64,000 bases of DNA from Lachnospiraceae bacterium (GTDB taxonomy: Bacteria > Bacillota > Clostridia > Lachnospirales > Lachnospiraceae), in contig JAFSLV010000020.1 of assembly GCA_017448245.1 (NCBI GenBank), positions 1 through 64,000 of the forward strand, given 5' to 3'. Below are positions 7,250 through 14,748 of this stretch, piece after piece; position 1 is the first letter of the stretch, and the number at the start of each line of letters is the position of its first letter. The translations under genes and the position numbers were made by a program. Under the pieces are notes generated by a model, which did not search any database, had not been told where the DNA came from, and saw only the letters and a list, made by a program, of their open reading frames with translations.

Positions 7250-8466
7250 GACAACAGGTTGCGGTACCACTTGAGCGAATCGACATAGGCTTCATAGACG
7301 GGATCCATGTCGATATTGGACAATACCATCAGGCGCGATACCTCCTGCCAGGAAGCGTTTTCGTATTCCCTGATAAAATTGAGTACGGGATAGAGCGGCC
7401 CCGTTCCGTCAAGAAGCGCGTCGTGAATGGGTTTTGAGACTTTGACGATGTCGAGCGCCTCTGCCATCGTCTTGTCGAGCATGATATCGAGCACCGAAAA
7501 GAGTCCCATCAGGAAGAGCTCCTGCGACATCTGGGCCATCTCAAAGATCTTGCTTAAGTTTTCCGCAAATTTGGCGCGCAACAGCGATAAGCGCATGATT
7601 TCCGAGGGCTTGTCCGCCAAAAGCTCCCTGGTGATTGCGGTATTGATCCACTTTTTGAGTTCCTTTTGGCCGAGCATCGCCGCGGCGTGTCGCACGCTCG
7701 AGACGCCTCCCGCAATCGTCATGCGGTTGACCATTTCGAGCATCGAAAGCACCAGCGCCGTATCCCTGCCGACCACATCCGCCGCATCCGTCAGGTCATA
7801 ATCCGGCGCATTCACCACGTTGAGCAGTTCGATATAGTTGACCTTTAAAGGGGCAATCTCCCGCTCCGACTTGGTGATCGGCATCCTGAAAAACGCGCCT
7901 TCATACAGATCGTATCCGCCATGTGCCGTCAGGGCTTCGTATTCTTCCTGCGTATCGACATTGACGGCCAGCAGTTTGATATTCGGGTATTGTTTACTGA
8001 AATAGATCTTGGCGGACTCGATGCGGATCTTTTTGTGGTCGAGCAGAATATAATCCATCATCTGCAAAAGGGGCTTATACGGTTCAAACTGGTCGATGGC
8101 CAGCTTTCTCACCGCCAGCTTGTATCCCATGCGCTTGAGCTCGGAGATCCGGTCGATATACATCGCCTCCGGCCTGACGGTATGATCCATCAGGAGCGTG
8201 ATCTGTTCGTGGGGCGCACTGCACTGCTCATCCACCCTTGCAAAGACGGAGATATTGTTCATCTCCACAAAGACCTCTTTGTCGCCGGAGAGTGTCTCGA
8301 TCCCCATGGAATCCACCAGATCGAGTCCCGTCACATTGCCGGCACCGTCAAGGCGGATCGTGCCGTTCAGGCCCGGCTTTAAGAAATAATTGGCTTTCTG
8401 TGCGAAAACGGAATAACCGCAGACCTTCATCTCGGCATCAAATAACGGTATCAGTGTCGCGAGCAT
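7246..8466 (-). CDS. EAL-HDOD signalling protein (YuxH family)
   Basis: 406 residues. The N-terminal part (about 1-190) resembles an EAL domain but lacks the EAL motif and most metal ligands: LFDAEMKVCGYSVFAQ stands at the normal start and YDLYEGAFFRMP at the end. The C-terminal part (about 200-400) is an HDOD domain (LNVVNAPDYDLTDAADVVGRD, LGQKELKKWINTAI). Such YuxH-type proteins do not hydrolyse c-di-GMP themselves as far as the missing residues show, and probably act by binding partners. The start at 8466 has GGAGGG five bases upstream. It heads a two-gene operon with the HAD phosphatase and has its own promoter at 8515-8543. Confidence 0.85.
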   Translation of the reverse strand: MLATLIPLFDAEMKVCGYSVFAQKANYFLKPGLNGTIRLDGAGNVTGLDLVDSMGIETLSGDKEVFVEMNNISVFARVDEQCSAPHEQITLLMDHTVRPEAMYIDRISELKRMGYKLAVRKLAIDQFEPYKPLLQMMDYILLDHKKIRIESAKIYFSKQYPNIKLLAVNVDTQEEYEALTAHGGYDLYEGAFFRMPITKSEREIAPLKVNYIELLNVVNAPDYDLTDAADVVGRDTALVLSMLEMVNRMTIAGGVSSVRHAAAMLGQKELKKWINTAITRELLADKPSEIMRLSLLRAKFAENLSKIFEMAQMSQELFLMGLFSVLDIMLDKTMAEALDIVKVSKPIHDALLDGTGPLYPVLNFIREYENASWQEVSRLMVLSNIDMDPVYEAYVDSLKWYRNLLS

Positions 8467-8514
8467 CCTACCCTCCGTACGGAACTGTCATTCGTTTCAC
8501 GCAGATACATTGAT

Positions 8515-8543
8515 ATTATATCTTTTTTTTACGGTAAATTCAA
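8515..8543 (-). promoter_or_regulatory. Promoter of EAL-HDOD operon
   Basis: On the minus strand: TTGAAT (8538-8543), 17-bp spacer, TATAAT (8515-8520). It lies 48 bp upstream of the start codon and beside the palindrome at 8552-8576. Confidence 0.65.
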
Positions 8544-8551
8544 CGTTTTCC

Positions 8552-8576
8552 GATATATAAGGCATGCTTATATATC
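8552..8576. promoter_or_regulatory. 25-bp perfect palindrome between divergent promoters
   Basis: gatataAAG-type arms: GATATATAAG, five bases GCATG, then the exact inverse CTTATATATC. It lies between the leftward EAL-HDOD promoter and the rightward MATE-LysR promoter. The position and perfect symmetry fit an operator for a dimeric regulator. The LysR protein encoded at 10043-10966 is the natural candidate, though this is inference. Confidence 0.6.
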
Positions 8577-8592
8577 AATCCGGAAATATAAT

Positions 8593-8621
8593 TTGTTTTT
8601 TTAATAACACTCTCCTATAAT
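8593..8621 (+). promoter_or_regulatory. Promoter of MATE-LysR operon
   Basis: TTGTTT (8593-8598), 17-bp spacer, perfect TATAAT (8616-8621). The MATE start codon follows about 42 bases further on. The upstream palindrome at 8552-8576 ends 16 bp before the -35 box. Confidence 0.65.
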
Positions 8622-8663
8622 GGGTGTAGTATCAAAAAGCAAATGCTTATGGACAGGTGTGAC

Positions 8664-10046
8664 ATGAAATCTTCCGCCAAAAATGCCTTTACCGGCAACG
8701 GCATATTGAAAACCGTTCTTGCGCTCGCGATTCCCACGGTCATCGGACAGATCATCCTGGTGATCTATAATATCGCGGACACCTTTTTCGTGTCGCTGAC
8801 CGGATCGGATGCCAAAATCAGCGCGGTAACCGTCTGTCTGCCGGCCTTTATGTTTCTCTCCGCCATTTCCAATCTGTTCGGCATCGGCGCTTCAAGCGCG
8901 ATGGCGCGGGCCCTCGGGAAGGGCAAGCTGCGCCGGGCCAAACGCGCCTCCTCCTTTGCCTTCTGGGGGTGCCTCGTGCTGACGCTTTTGTATTCTCTTT
9001 CGGTGCTTGGTTTTCTCCATCCGTATGTCCGCCTGCTTGGCGGCATCGACGAAGAGGCGCATCTCTATGCCTCTTCCTATATGCTGGTAACGGTCGTTGC
9101 CGGCGGCGTCTTTGCCTCCATGAGTGCCCTGCTCAGCCATCTCTTCCGCGCGGAGGGGCGCAGTCTTGTCTCGAGTATCGGCGTTTCGTTGGGCGGATTT
9201 TTCAACATCGCGCTTGATCCGCTGTTCATGTTTGTGATTTTGCCCGAAGGAAAAGAGGTGCTTGGTGCAGGCATTGCCACGGCGCTTTCCAACCTGTGTG
9301 CCTTTGTTTTTTTCCTGATCGCCCTGAAGAGACGCGGAAAAAAGAAAACGGTGCTCAGACTCTCCGTCTCCGTAAAGCGCCTCAAAAAAACCTTTGAAAA
9401 AAAGATCCCCGCAGACATATTGCGCGCGGGTCTGCCCGCCTGTCTGATGACCCTGTTTGAAAACGTCTCTTACGCCGTGCTGGGTAGTCTTTGCGCACAC
9501 CATTCGCTGGAAGCGCATGCGGGCATCGGCGTTGCCAAAAAGATCAACATGCTGGCTCACTGCATCGTGCGTGGCATGGCACAGGGCGTTTTGCCGTTTA
9601 TTTCCTTCAACTATGCCGCGGGAAAATGGAAACGTATGCGGCGCGGTATCTTTACGGCACTGGCCGTTTCCGTGTCGCTGGCCGCCCTGTGCATGGGAGC
9701 GTGCCTCCTGTTTCCCGATGCGCTTGTGCGGCTGTTTATCCGGGAACAGACCGCTTCCCGGATGTACGGGACATCCTTCCTCCGCATCCTGTGCATAGGT
9801 GCCCCCTTCTCTGCCTGTGCGTATATGCTGATCAGTTTTTTCCAGGCAACGGGCAAGGGCGTCCACTCGTTTATGCTGGCTGTCTTGCGTAAGGGCGCGC
9901 TGGATATTCCTTTGATGTTTCTTTTGGGCGCCGCGGGCGGTATCTTCCGGGTTGTCTGGGCCACCCCTTTGGCGGATATCTTCTGCTGCCTGGTGGCCGT
10001 GATATTGCTGGTGTTGTTTTTGAAAAAAAAGGAGGTGCACGCATGA
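8664..10046 (+). CDS. MATE family efflux transporter (3)
   Basis: 460 residues, 12 hydrophobic segments. It starts MKSSAKNAFTGNGILKTVLALAIPTVIGQIILVIYNIADTFFVSLTG, the form seen in MATE exporters of clostridia. I chose ATG 8664, preceded by CAGGTGTG; ATGs at 8643 and 8649 are open but lack a ribosome binding site. The stop overlaps the LysR start (ATGA). The LysR gene and the palindromic operator upstream suggest that export is induced by a ligand. Confidence 0.9.
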   Translation: MKSSAKNAFTGNGILKTVLALAIPTVIGQIILVIYNIADTFFVSLTGSDAKISAVTVCLPAFMFLSAISNLFGIGASSAMARALGKGKLRRAKRASSFAFWGCLVLTLLYSLSVLGFLHPYVRLLGGIDEEAHLYASSYMLVTVVAGGVFASMSALLSHLFRAEGRSLVSSIGVSLGGFFNIALDPLFMFVILPEGKEVLGAGIATALSNLCAFVFFLIALKRRGKKKTVLRLSVSVKRLKKTFEKKIPADILRAGLPACLMTLFENVSYAVLGSLCAHHSLEAHAGIGVAKKINMLAHCIVRGMAQGVLPFISFNYAAGKWKRMRRGIFTALAVSVSLAALCMGACLLFPDALVRLFIREQTASRMYGTSFLRILCIGAPFSACAYMLISFFQATGKGVHSFMLAVLRKGALDIPLMFLLGAAGGIFRVVWATPLADIFCCLVAVILLVLFLKKKEVHA

Positions 10047-10966
10047 TCGACCAAAAGCTCTATTCCCTGATCAAGGTGTATGAAACGGGTTCCTTTACCA
10101 GAGCGGCGCAGGCGCTCTCCCTCACGCAGCCTGCCGTCTCACAACATATCCAGTCGCTCGAAAAGACGCTCGGCCTTAAGATTTTTGAGCGTAGCGCTTC
10201 CTCCCTCCGGGTCACGAGAGAAGGCGAGCTTGTCGTCAAATACGCAAGGCGCATGCTCTCTCTCTACAACAATCTGCAGGAAGAGCTCAGCAGCGAAAAG
10301 CGGCAGCTGCGCGCGATGACGGTCGGGATCACGCATACGGCCGAATCCAATCCGATCGCGGAAGCCTTTGCGCGTTATGCCAGGGCGCATGAAAACGTGA
10401 CAATCAAGATCATCACCGATACGAGCGAACATCTCTATACACGCCTGAAAAATTACGAGCTGCACTTTGCGGTGGTGGAGGGCCGGATCGGAGATCCTTC
10501 GCTCGAATATCTGCCGCTCGATACGGATTCGATCATTCTTGCGGTATCTCCGACCCATTATCTGGCATCCCGCACGATGGTCAAAATCGACGAGCTCAAA
10601 AAGGAGCGCATGATTCTCAGACTCCCCGAATCCAATACGCGCAACCTCTTTGTCGCTTCTCTGGAAAGCAACAACATGCGCATCGACGAATTTAACGTGG
10701 TGATGGAAATCGACAACATCGCAACGATCAAGGATCTCATCCGCAGGGACTTTGGTGTCTCGGTACTCGCCAAAAGCGCCTGCCTCGACGAACTGAAAAA
10801 AGAAAAGCTGGTGGCGCTCCCGATCGAGCATCTGACGATGAACCGCGAGATCAATCTCGTATGCAAAAAGGACTTTGAACATCCCGATATCCTGCAGGAG
10901 ATTGTCAGCGATTATACGGAAACCAGAAGCGCTCTCGTAAGGAACGGCGCCTCACTGGCCAAATGA
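10043..10966 (+). CDS. LysR-type transcriptional regulator (1)
   Basis: 307 residues. Residues 1-60 form the winged helix-turn-helix (YETGSFTRAAQALSLTQPAVSQHIQSLEKTLGLKIFER). Residues about 90-295 form the periplasmic-binding-like effector domain. LysR proteins bind DNA as tetramers and respond to a small ligand, often regulating a neighbouring gene. The gene is coupled to the MATE exporter by an ATGA overlap with a strong AAAAGGAGGTG ribosome binding site inside the MATE 3' end. Its 3' end overlaps the convergent gene by 15 bp. The effector is unknown. Confidence 0.93.
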   Translation: MIDQKLYSLIKVYETGSFTRAAQALSLTQPAVSQHIQSLEKTLGLKIFERSASSLRVTREGELVVKYARRMLSLYNNLQEELSSEKRQLRAMTVGITHTAESNPIAEAFARYARAHENVTIKIITDTSEHLYTRLKNYELHFAVVEGRIGDPSLEYLPLDTDSIILAVSPTHYLASRTMVKIDELKKERMILRLPESNTRNLFVASLESNNMRIDEFNVVMEIDNIATIKDLIRRDFGVSVLAKSACLDELKKEKLVALPIEHLTMNREINLVCKKDFEHPDILQEIVSDYTETRSALVRNGASLAK

Positions 10967-11437
10967 AGTAATCCCGATCAGGATGGCCTGTGCACCGCAC
11001 GAAAGCCCCGGCAGCGTCGCGTCATCCGACGCCCCGTGCGTGGCGGCCTCCTGATCCGCCTGTTCCGATACAAGCGGTAATGCGTAAAGCGTCTCTTCTT
11101 CCGCCGCCTCTTCTTCCTGTGCGGCGCTCTCCGTCAGTACGCCGCCGCCCGTTTCCTGTGGCGCTTCATCCTGTGCGCTCCCGGCGACATCGGCGGACGC
11201 TTGTTTTGCAGCGTTCTCCCGGATGGCGGTTTCATGGGCGACATCGGCGGATGAGGCGCGTCCGGAAAACAGATGCGGATAGGCGGCGATTGCAATCAGC
11301 GCCGCTGCCGCCATCGACAACGCGGCGATCACGCCCCGGTTTATCCTTTTCTTTTTCTTCTTTTCCGATCTTTCGAGAAGATCCTCCCCGATGCCGTCCA
11401 TGGCCGCATACAGGGTTTTCGCATCCGCCTGTTTCAT
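10952..11437 (-). CDS. Putative membrane anti-sigma-type partner
   Basis: 161 residues. A basic cytoplasmic part (1-35, with KKKKKRINRG) precedes one membrane segment (about 36-54), followed by an outside part rich in Ala, Glu and Gln that ends in a hydrophobic tail. No named domain is recognised. The ATG overlaps the stop of the ECF sigma gene (ATGA). Such sigma-plus-single-pass-membrane pairs are typically sigma and anti-sigma factor. The outside region looks low-complexity rather than a sensor domain. Function is inferred from position only. Confidence 0.6.
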   Translation of the reverse strand: MKQADAKTLYAAMDGIGEDLLERSEKKKKKRINRGVIAALSMAAAALIAIAAYPHLFSGRASSADVAHETAIRENAAKQASADVAGSAQDEAPQETGGGVLTESAAQEEEAAEEETLYALPLVSEQADQEAATHGASDDATLPGLSCGAQAILIGITSFGQ

Positions 11438-11994
11438 ACCGCATACCCCGCGTCTTTCAAGACGTCTTTTAATTTGCCGCGTGTCCGGTTCAGTATCACG
11501 GAGACATTGCCTTCCTTTAATCCGTATCGTTTCGCAATTTCTTTTACGCTCTCCGTAAAGAAATAGCGCCGGATGAACAGATTGCCCTCCCGCTCGGGAA
11601 GCGTGCGCACAAACGCATCGAGGATTGATCGCAGTTCCCGCGTAATCACCTCGTCCTCGACGCTTTTTGCGTCTCCGATCACCTCGGAGAGTTCCTCCAG
11701 AACGAGATCCGTCTCCCCGGAACCTCTTTTTTGCGCACGTGCCGCGTGGAAGCGGTTGATGGCCAGATTCCTCGTGATCTTTGCGAGAAAGGCGCGCAAA
11801 AAAACGGGTTTTGCCGGAGGAATCGCCTGCCATGCCTGCATCCAGGTGTCACTCGTGCACTCTTCGGCATCCTCTGCGCTGTTTAAAATGCGTCTTGCCA
11901 CCGCCAGACAGTAAGCTCCGTATTTTTCGATCGTGCATTGTATGGCGCTTTCGTTCCGCGCAAAATACAACTCAATGATCCGGGCATCTTCCAT
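11434..11994 (-). CDS. RNA polymerase ECF-type sigma factor
   Basis: 186 residues. Region 2 covers about 10-75 (YCLAVARRILNSAEDAEECTSDTWMQAWQAIP). Region 4 covers about 125-180 (LPEREGNLFIRRYFFTESVKEIAKRYGLKEGNVSVILNRTRGKLKDVL). ECF sigma factors direct RNA polymerase to small stress or surface regulons. The start has AGAGGAT upstream. The four-base overlap with the following membrane gene suggests a sigma/anti-sigma pair. Target promoters cannot be identified here. Confidence 0.9.
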   Translation of the reverse strand: MEDARIIELYFARNESAIQCTIEKYGAYCLAVARRILNSAEDAEECTSDTWMQAWQAIPPAKPVFLRAFLAKITRNLAINRFHAARAQKRGSGETDLVLEELSEVIGDAKSVEDEVITRELRSILDAFVRTLPEREGNLFIRRYFFTESVKEIAKRYGLKEGNVSVILNRTRGKLKDVLKDAGYAV

Positions 11995-12122
11995 CGGGGA
12001 TCCTCTGAACTCAAATGACAGGAAAAACCAGCGTTTCTTACAGCTTTATGCGAATAGTTTACCATATTTATCCAAACTGTGCTAAACTGATATCTGTCGG
12101 ATGTGACAGACGGAGGTATGTT

Positions 12123-12356
12123 GTGAATCCTGCCAATACGATGAAGCTGTTTGCGGAGTTCCAAAGATTTCGCTCGGATCATCCAAAGGCCGTCTCCTTC
12201 TTGCAGTCACTTGCAAAGGACAGCGTGGAGGAGGGGTCTTTGATCGAAATGAAGGTCGTCTCCCCTTCGGGCGAAGAAAAACTCTGCAACCTGAGAATCC
12301 TCGATAAAGATGTGGCCATGGTGGAACTTCTGAAAGAGCTCGGAAAGCAGGCATAA
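12123..12356 (+). CDS. Small hypothetical protein preceding MBOAT gene
   Basis: 77 residues, MNPANTMKLFAEFQRFRSDHP...ELGKQA, soluble and charged. It starts at GTG 12123 behind CGGAGGTATGTT; an ATG at 12139 is an alternative. Its TAA overlaps the MBOAT start (TAATG), so translation is coupled. The pattern of a helical N-terminal half and a short beta-rich centre (SLIEMKVVSPSGEEKLCNLRIL) resembles a small carrier or adaptor, but I do not recognise the family. Confidence 0.65.
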   Translation: MNPANTMKLFAEFQRFRSDHPKAVSFLQSLAKDSVEEGSLIEMKVVSPSGEEKLCNLRILDKDVAMVELLKELGKQA

Positions 12357-13726
12357 TGTCGTTTTCGGATCTTTCTTTTATTTTTCGTTTTCTGCCCTTG
12401 TTTCTCGTCACCTATTATATCGCGCCCGCGTATCTCAGGCGTTTTGTTTTGCTGTGCGCTTCCCTCCTTTTTTATGCGCTCGGCGATGCGCATTATTTTG
12501 CGCTTCTGATCTTTTTGACGATCGTCAATCATCTGCTCGGCATTCAGGCGGCCGCGCACCGCAGGATTTTCTGCGCACTGGCCGTCATCCTGGATGCGGA
12601 GCTTCTGATTGCCTTTAAGCTCCTCGGGACGGCACTCGGAGCCTCCTTCCTTCCGGTCGGTATCAGCTTCTACACATTTAAAATGATCTCCTATCAGGTC
12701 GATCTCTACCGGGGCAAGGTCTCGCCCAGGCCCACTCCTCTTGATACCGCAACCTACTTTACGCTGTTTGCACAGGTCACAAGCGGCCCGATCATGCGCT
12801 ATCCGGAATATGCCGCCTCCGTTCTCTGGCATCCGAGCGCCCTGATGAGCGCAAAGGACCGGCGTCTTTTTTGTCTCGACCGCCTGGAGGACGGTGCGTT
12901 TTATTTCTGCACAGGCCTTGCCTTCAAGGTCCTCATTGCGGACCATCTGGCCATGTGCTGGCGCCAGATCGGCACCATCGGCTATGCGCATCTCTCCACC
13001 CCGCTTGCCTGGATCGGCGTGTTATGTTATGCGCTTAATCTCTATTTTGATTTCTGGGGTTTTTCCCTGATGGCGTCGGGGCTGACCTGCGCGCTCGGCT
13101 TTTCTTTTATCGAAAACTTTCATCATCCCTATGCGGCAAAGGGCGTGGCGGATTTTTACCGCAGGTGGCATATGACGCTCGGCAGCTGGTTTCGTGATTA
13201 TGTCTATATCCCGCTGGGGGGCAGCCGGAAAGGGGCCTTTTTCACCATCCGCAATCTCCTCCTCGTCTGGATCATGACCGCGCTCTGGCACGGGATTTCC
13301 GTCACCTTCCTGATCTGGGGGATGGTGCTCTTTTTGCTGATTGTTCTGGAAAAATACGTGACCTCGCGCCTGCCCGGGATACTCTCTTCCTGCCTGATGC
13401 GGCTGCATGTGTGGGTGCTGGTTCCTTTGAGCTGGATTCCTTTTGCCATGAATTCCTTTGACCACCTTGGCGGCTATATGCACAGGCTCTTTCCCTTTGC
13501 GCATCTTCCGGCCAATGTCTACGCAAAAGACTATGTGTCGGTAGTGCAGAATTACTGGCCGTTCCTTTTGGCGGGGCTGGTATTCCTGATACCCGCCGTT
13601 TATGACACAATGGAAAAAAAGCGCAGGCATCCGCTGACGGCGATCGTCCTGCTTGCGGCATTCTGGTGCAGCGTCTATTCGCTTGCCGGCACCGATGCCA
13701 ACCCGTTTATGTATTTCAGGTTCTGA
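12356..13726 (+). CDS. MBOAT O-acyltransferase (AlgI/DltB-like) (1)
   Basis: 456 residues, about 11 membrane segments. The sequence has the MBOAT signatures LPVGISFYTFKMISYQVDLYRGK, FWGFSLMASGLTCALGF, FYRRWHMTLGSWFRDYVYIPLGGSR and the catalytic histidine H312 in ALWHG. These proteins move acyl groups across the membrane onto surface polysaccharides or teichoic acids. The following SGNH gene is the usual partner that completes transfer outside. The operon is small protein, MBOAT, SGNH. The polymer modified is unknown. Confidence 0.93.
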   Translation: MSFSDLSFIFRFLPLFLVTYYIAPAYLRRFVLLCASLLFYALGDAHYFALLIFLTIVNHLLGIQAAAHRRIFCALAVILDAELLIAFKLLGTALGASFLPVGISFYTFKMISYQVDLYRGKVSPRPTPLDTATYFTLFAQVTSGPIMRYPEYAASVLWHPSALMSAKDRRLFCLDRLEDGAFYFCTGLAFKVLIADHLAMCWRQIGTIGYAHLSTPLAWIGVLCYALNLYFDFWGFSLMASGLTCALGFSFIENFHHPYAAKGVADFYRRWHMTLGSWFRDYVYIPLGGSRKGAFFTIRNLLLVWIMTALWHGISVTFLIWGMVLFLLIVLEKYVTSRLPGILSSCLMRLHVWVLVPLSWIPFAMNSFDHLGGYMHRLFPFAHLPANVYAKDYVSVVQNYWPFLLAGLVFLIPAVYDTMEKKRRHPLTAIVLLAAFWCSVYSLAGTDANPFMYFRF

Positions 13727-13744
13727 GAAACAGAAAGGAATTTG

Positions 13745-14743
13745 ATGAAACGTCATCCGCATCTGATTACATTGGGGCTCCTGATTTCATCGCTTGGTCT
13801 GACCGCGGCCGGCGCCTACGGGCGCACCCGCGCGTATGCGCGTTATCCGGAGTATACCTATACCTCGGCGCCGCTTTTGACGCTTCCCTTACAGGGAATA
13901 CGTGACGGCGTATCTTTTTGGGATCCCGCGCCGGAAATCACGGTTGTCGAAACGGAGCCCGTTACGGAACCCGAAGCGCCGCAGGATGAGATCTCCGAAG
14001 AAGTACCCGCGGATTCTTCCGAAGCGCTCCCGGAGGAGCTTCCGGAGGATGTCCCGGAAGAAGTCCCTGATGAGATTTCCGAAGAAGTGACCGAAACGTC
14101 GCCCGTCGACGAAACACCGGATATCCCCCGGGACGAGCCGGCGCCGCTGGCGGGTGCGCCGCACGCCGCGGAGGATACGTACTACGCGGACGCCCTCTTT
14201 ATCGGAGACTCCCGCACGGTCGGTCTTTCGCAGTACTGTCCCGCACTCGACGCGCAGGCTTCCTTTTACTGTCAGGTGTCACTCACGGTCTTTGGTGCGC
14301 TTACGGCTCCCTGCGCAACGACTGCCGAGGGCGTCGTGACGATTGAACGCGCACTCGAAACGGAGCATTTCGGAAAAGTCTATCTCATGATCGGCATCAA
14401 CGAAATCGGTTATGACAAGGACGGCTTCATCGAGGCCTATGCGCAGCTCATTGCAAAAATCCGCGCACTGCAGCCCGAAGCCGTTATCTACATCCAGAGC
14501 ATCATGCACGTTTCTTCGCAAAAGGAAATCGAGCAGCCCGTTTTCAACAATGCGGCCGTCAACGAACGAAACGAAGCGCTTCGGCTCCTTGCCAACGATA
14601 CGGATATCTTTTATATCGATCTCAATTACAAGACGGATGACGCAAACGGCGCGCTCGATGCCTCCCTTACCTTTGACGGCGTACATCTCACCGCGGGCGC
14701 ATATGATCTGTGGTATCAGGCGATCAAAGAACAGACGCGTTAG
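13745..14743 (+). CDS. Exported SGNH/GDSL acyl-hydrolase or acyltransferase
   Basis: 332 residues. There is an N-terminal membrane anchor (about 7-25), then an acidic Glu/Pro spacer (about 65-135, PEELPEDVPEEVPDEISEEV), then the SGNH domain. Block I has FIGDSRTVG with S156, block III GINEIGYD with N219, block V DGVHLTA with D311 and H314. The domain is complete. Paired with MBOAT it probably acts outside the cell on O-acylated polysaccharide. I start at ATG 13745 behind AAAGGAAT; an in-frame TTG lies one codon upstream. The spacer DNA is internally repetitive and may vary in length between strains. Confidence 0.87.
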   Translation: MKRHPHLITLGLLISSLGLTAAGAYGRTRAYARYPEYTYTSAPLLTLPLQGIRDGVSFWDPAPEITVVETEPVTEPEAPQDEISEEVPADSSEALPEELPEDVPEEVPDEISEEVTETSPVDETPDIPRDEPAPLAGAPHAAEDTYYADALFIGDSRTVGLSQYCPALDAQASFYCQVSLTVFGALTAPCATTAEGVVTIERALETEHFGKVYLMIGINEIGYDKDGFIEAYAQLIAKIRALQPEAVIYIQSIMHVSSQKEIEQPVFNNAAVNERNEALRLLANDTDIFYIDLNYKTDDANGALDASLTFDGVHLTAGAYDLWYQAIKEQTR

Positions 14744-14748
14744 CGCCT

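Noticed and set aside
8892-10040. 382-codon minus-strand open frame opposite the third MATE gene
   Set aside because: Low-complexity His/Gln/Arg-rich text, antisense to a clear membrane protein.
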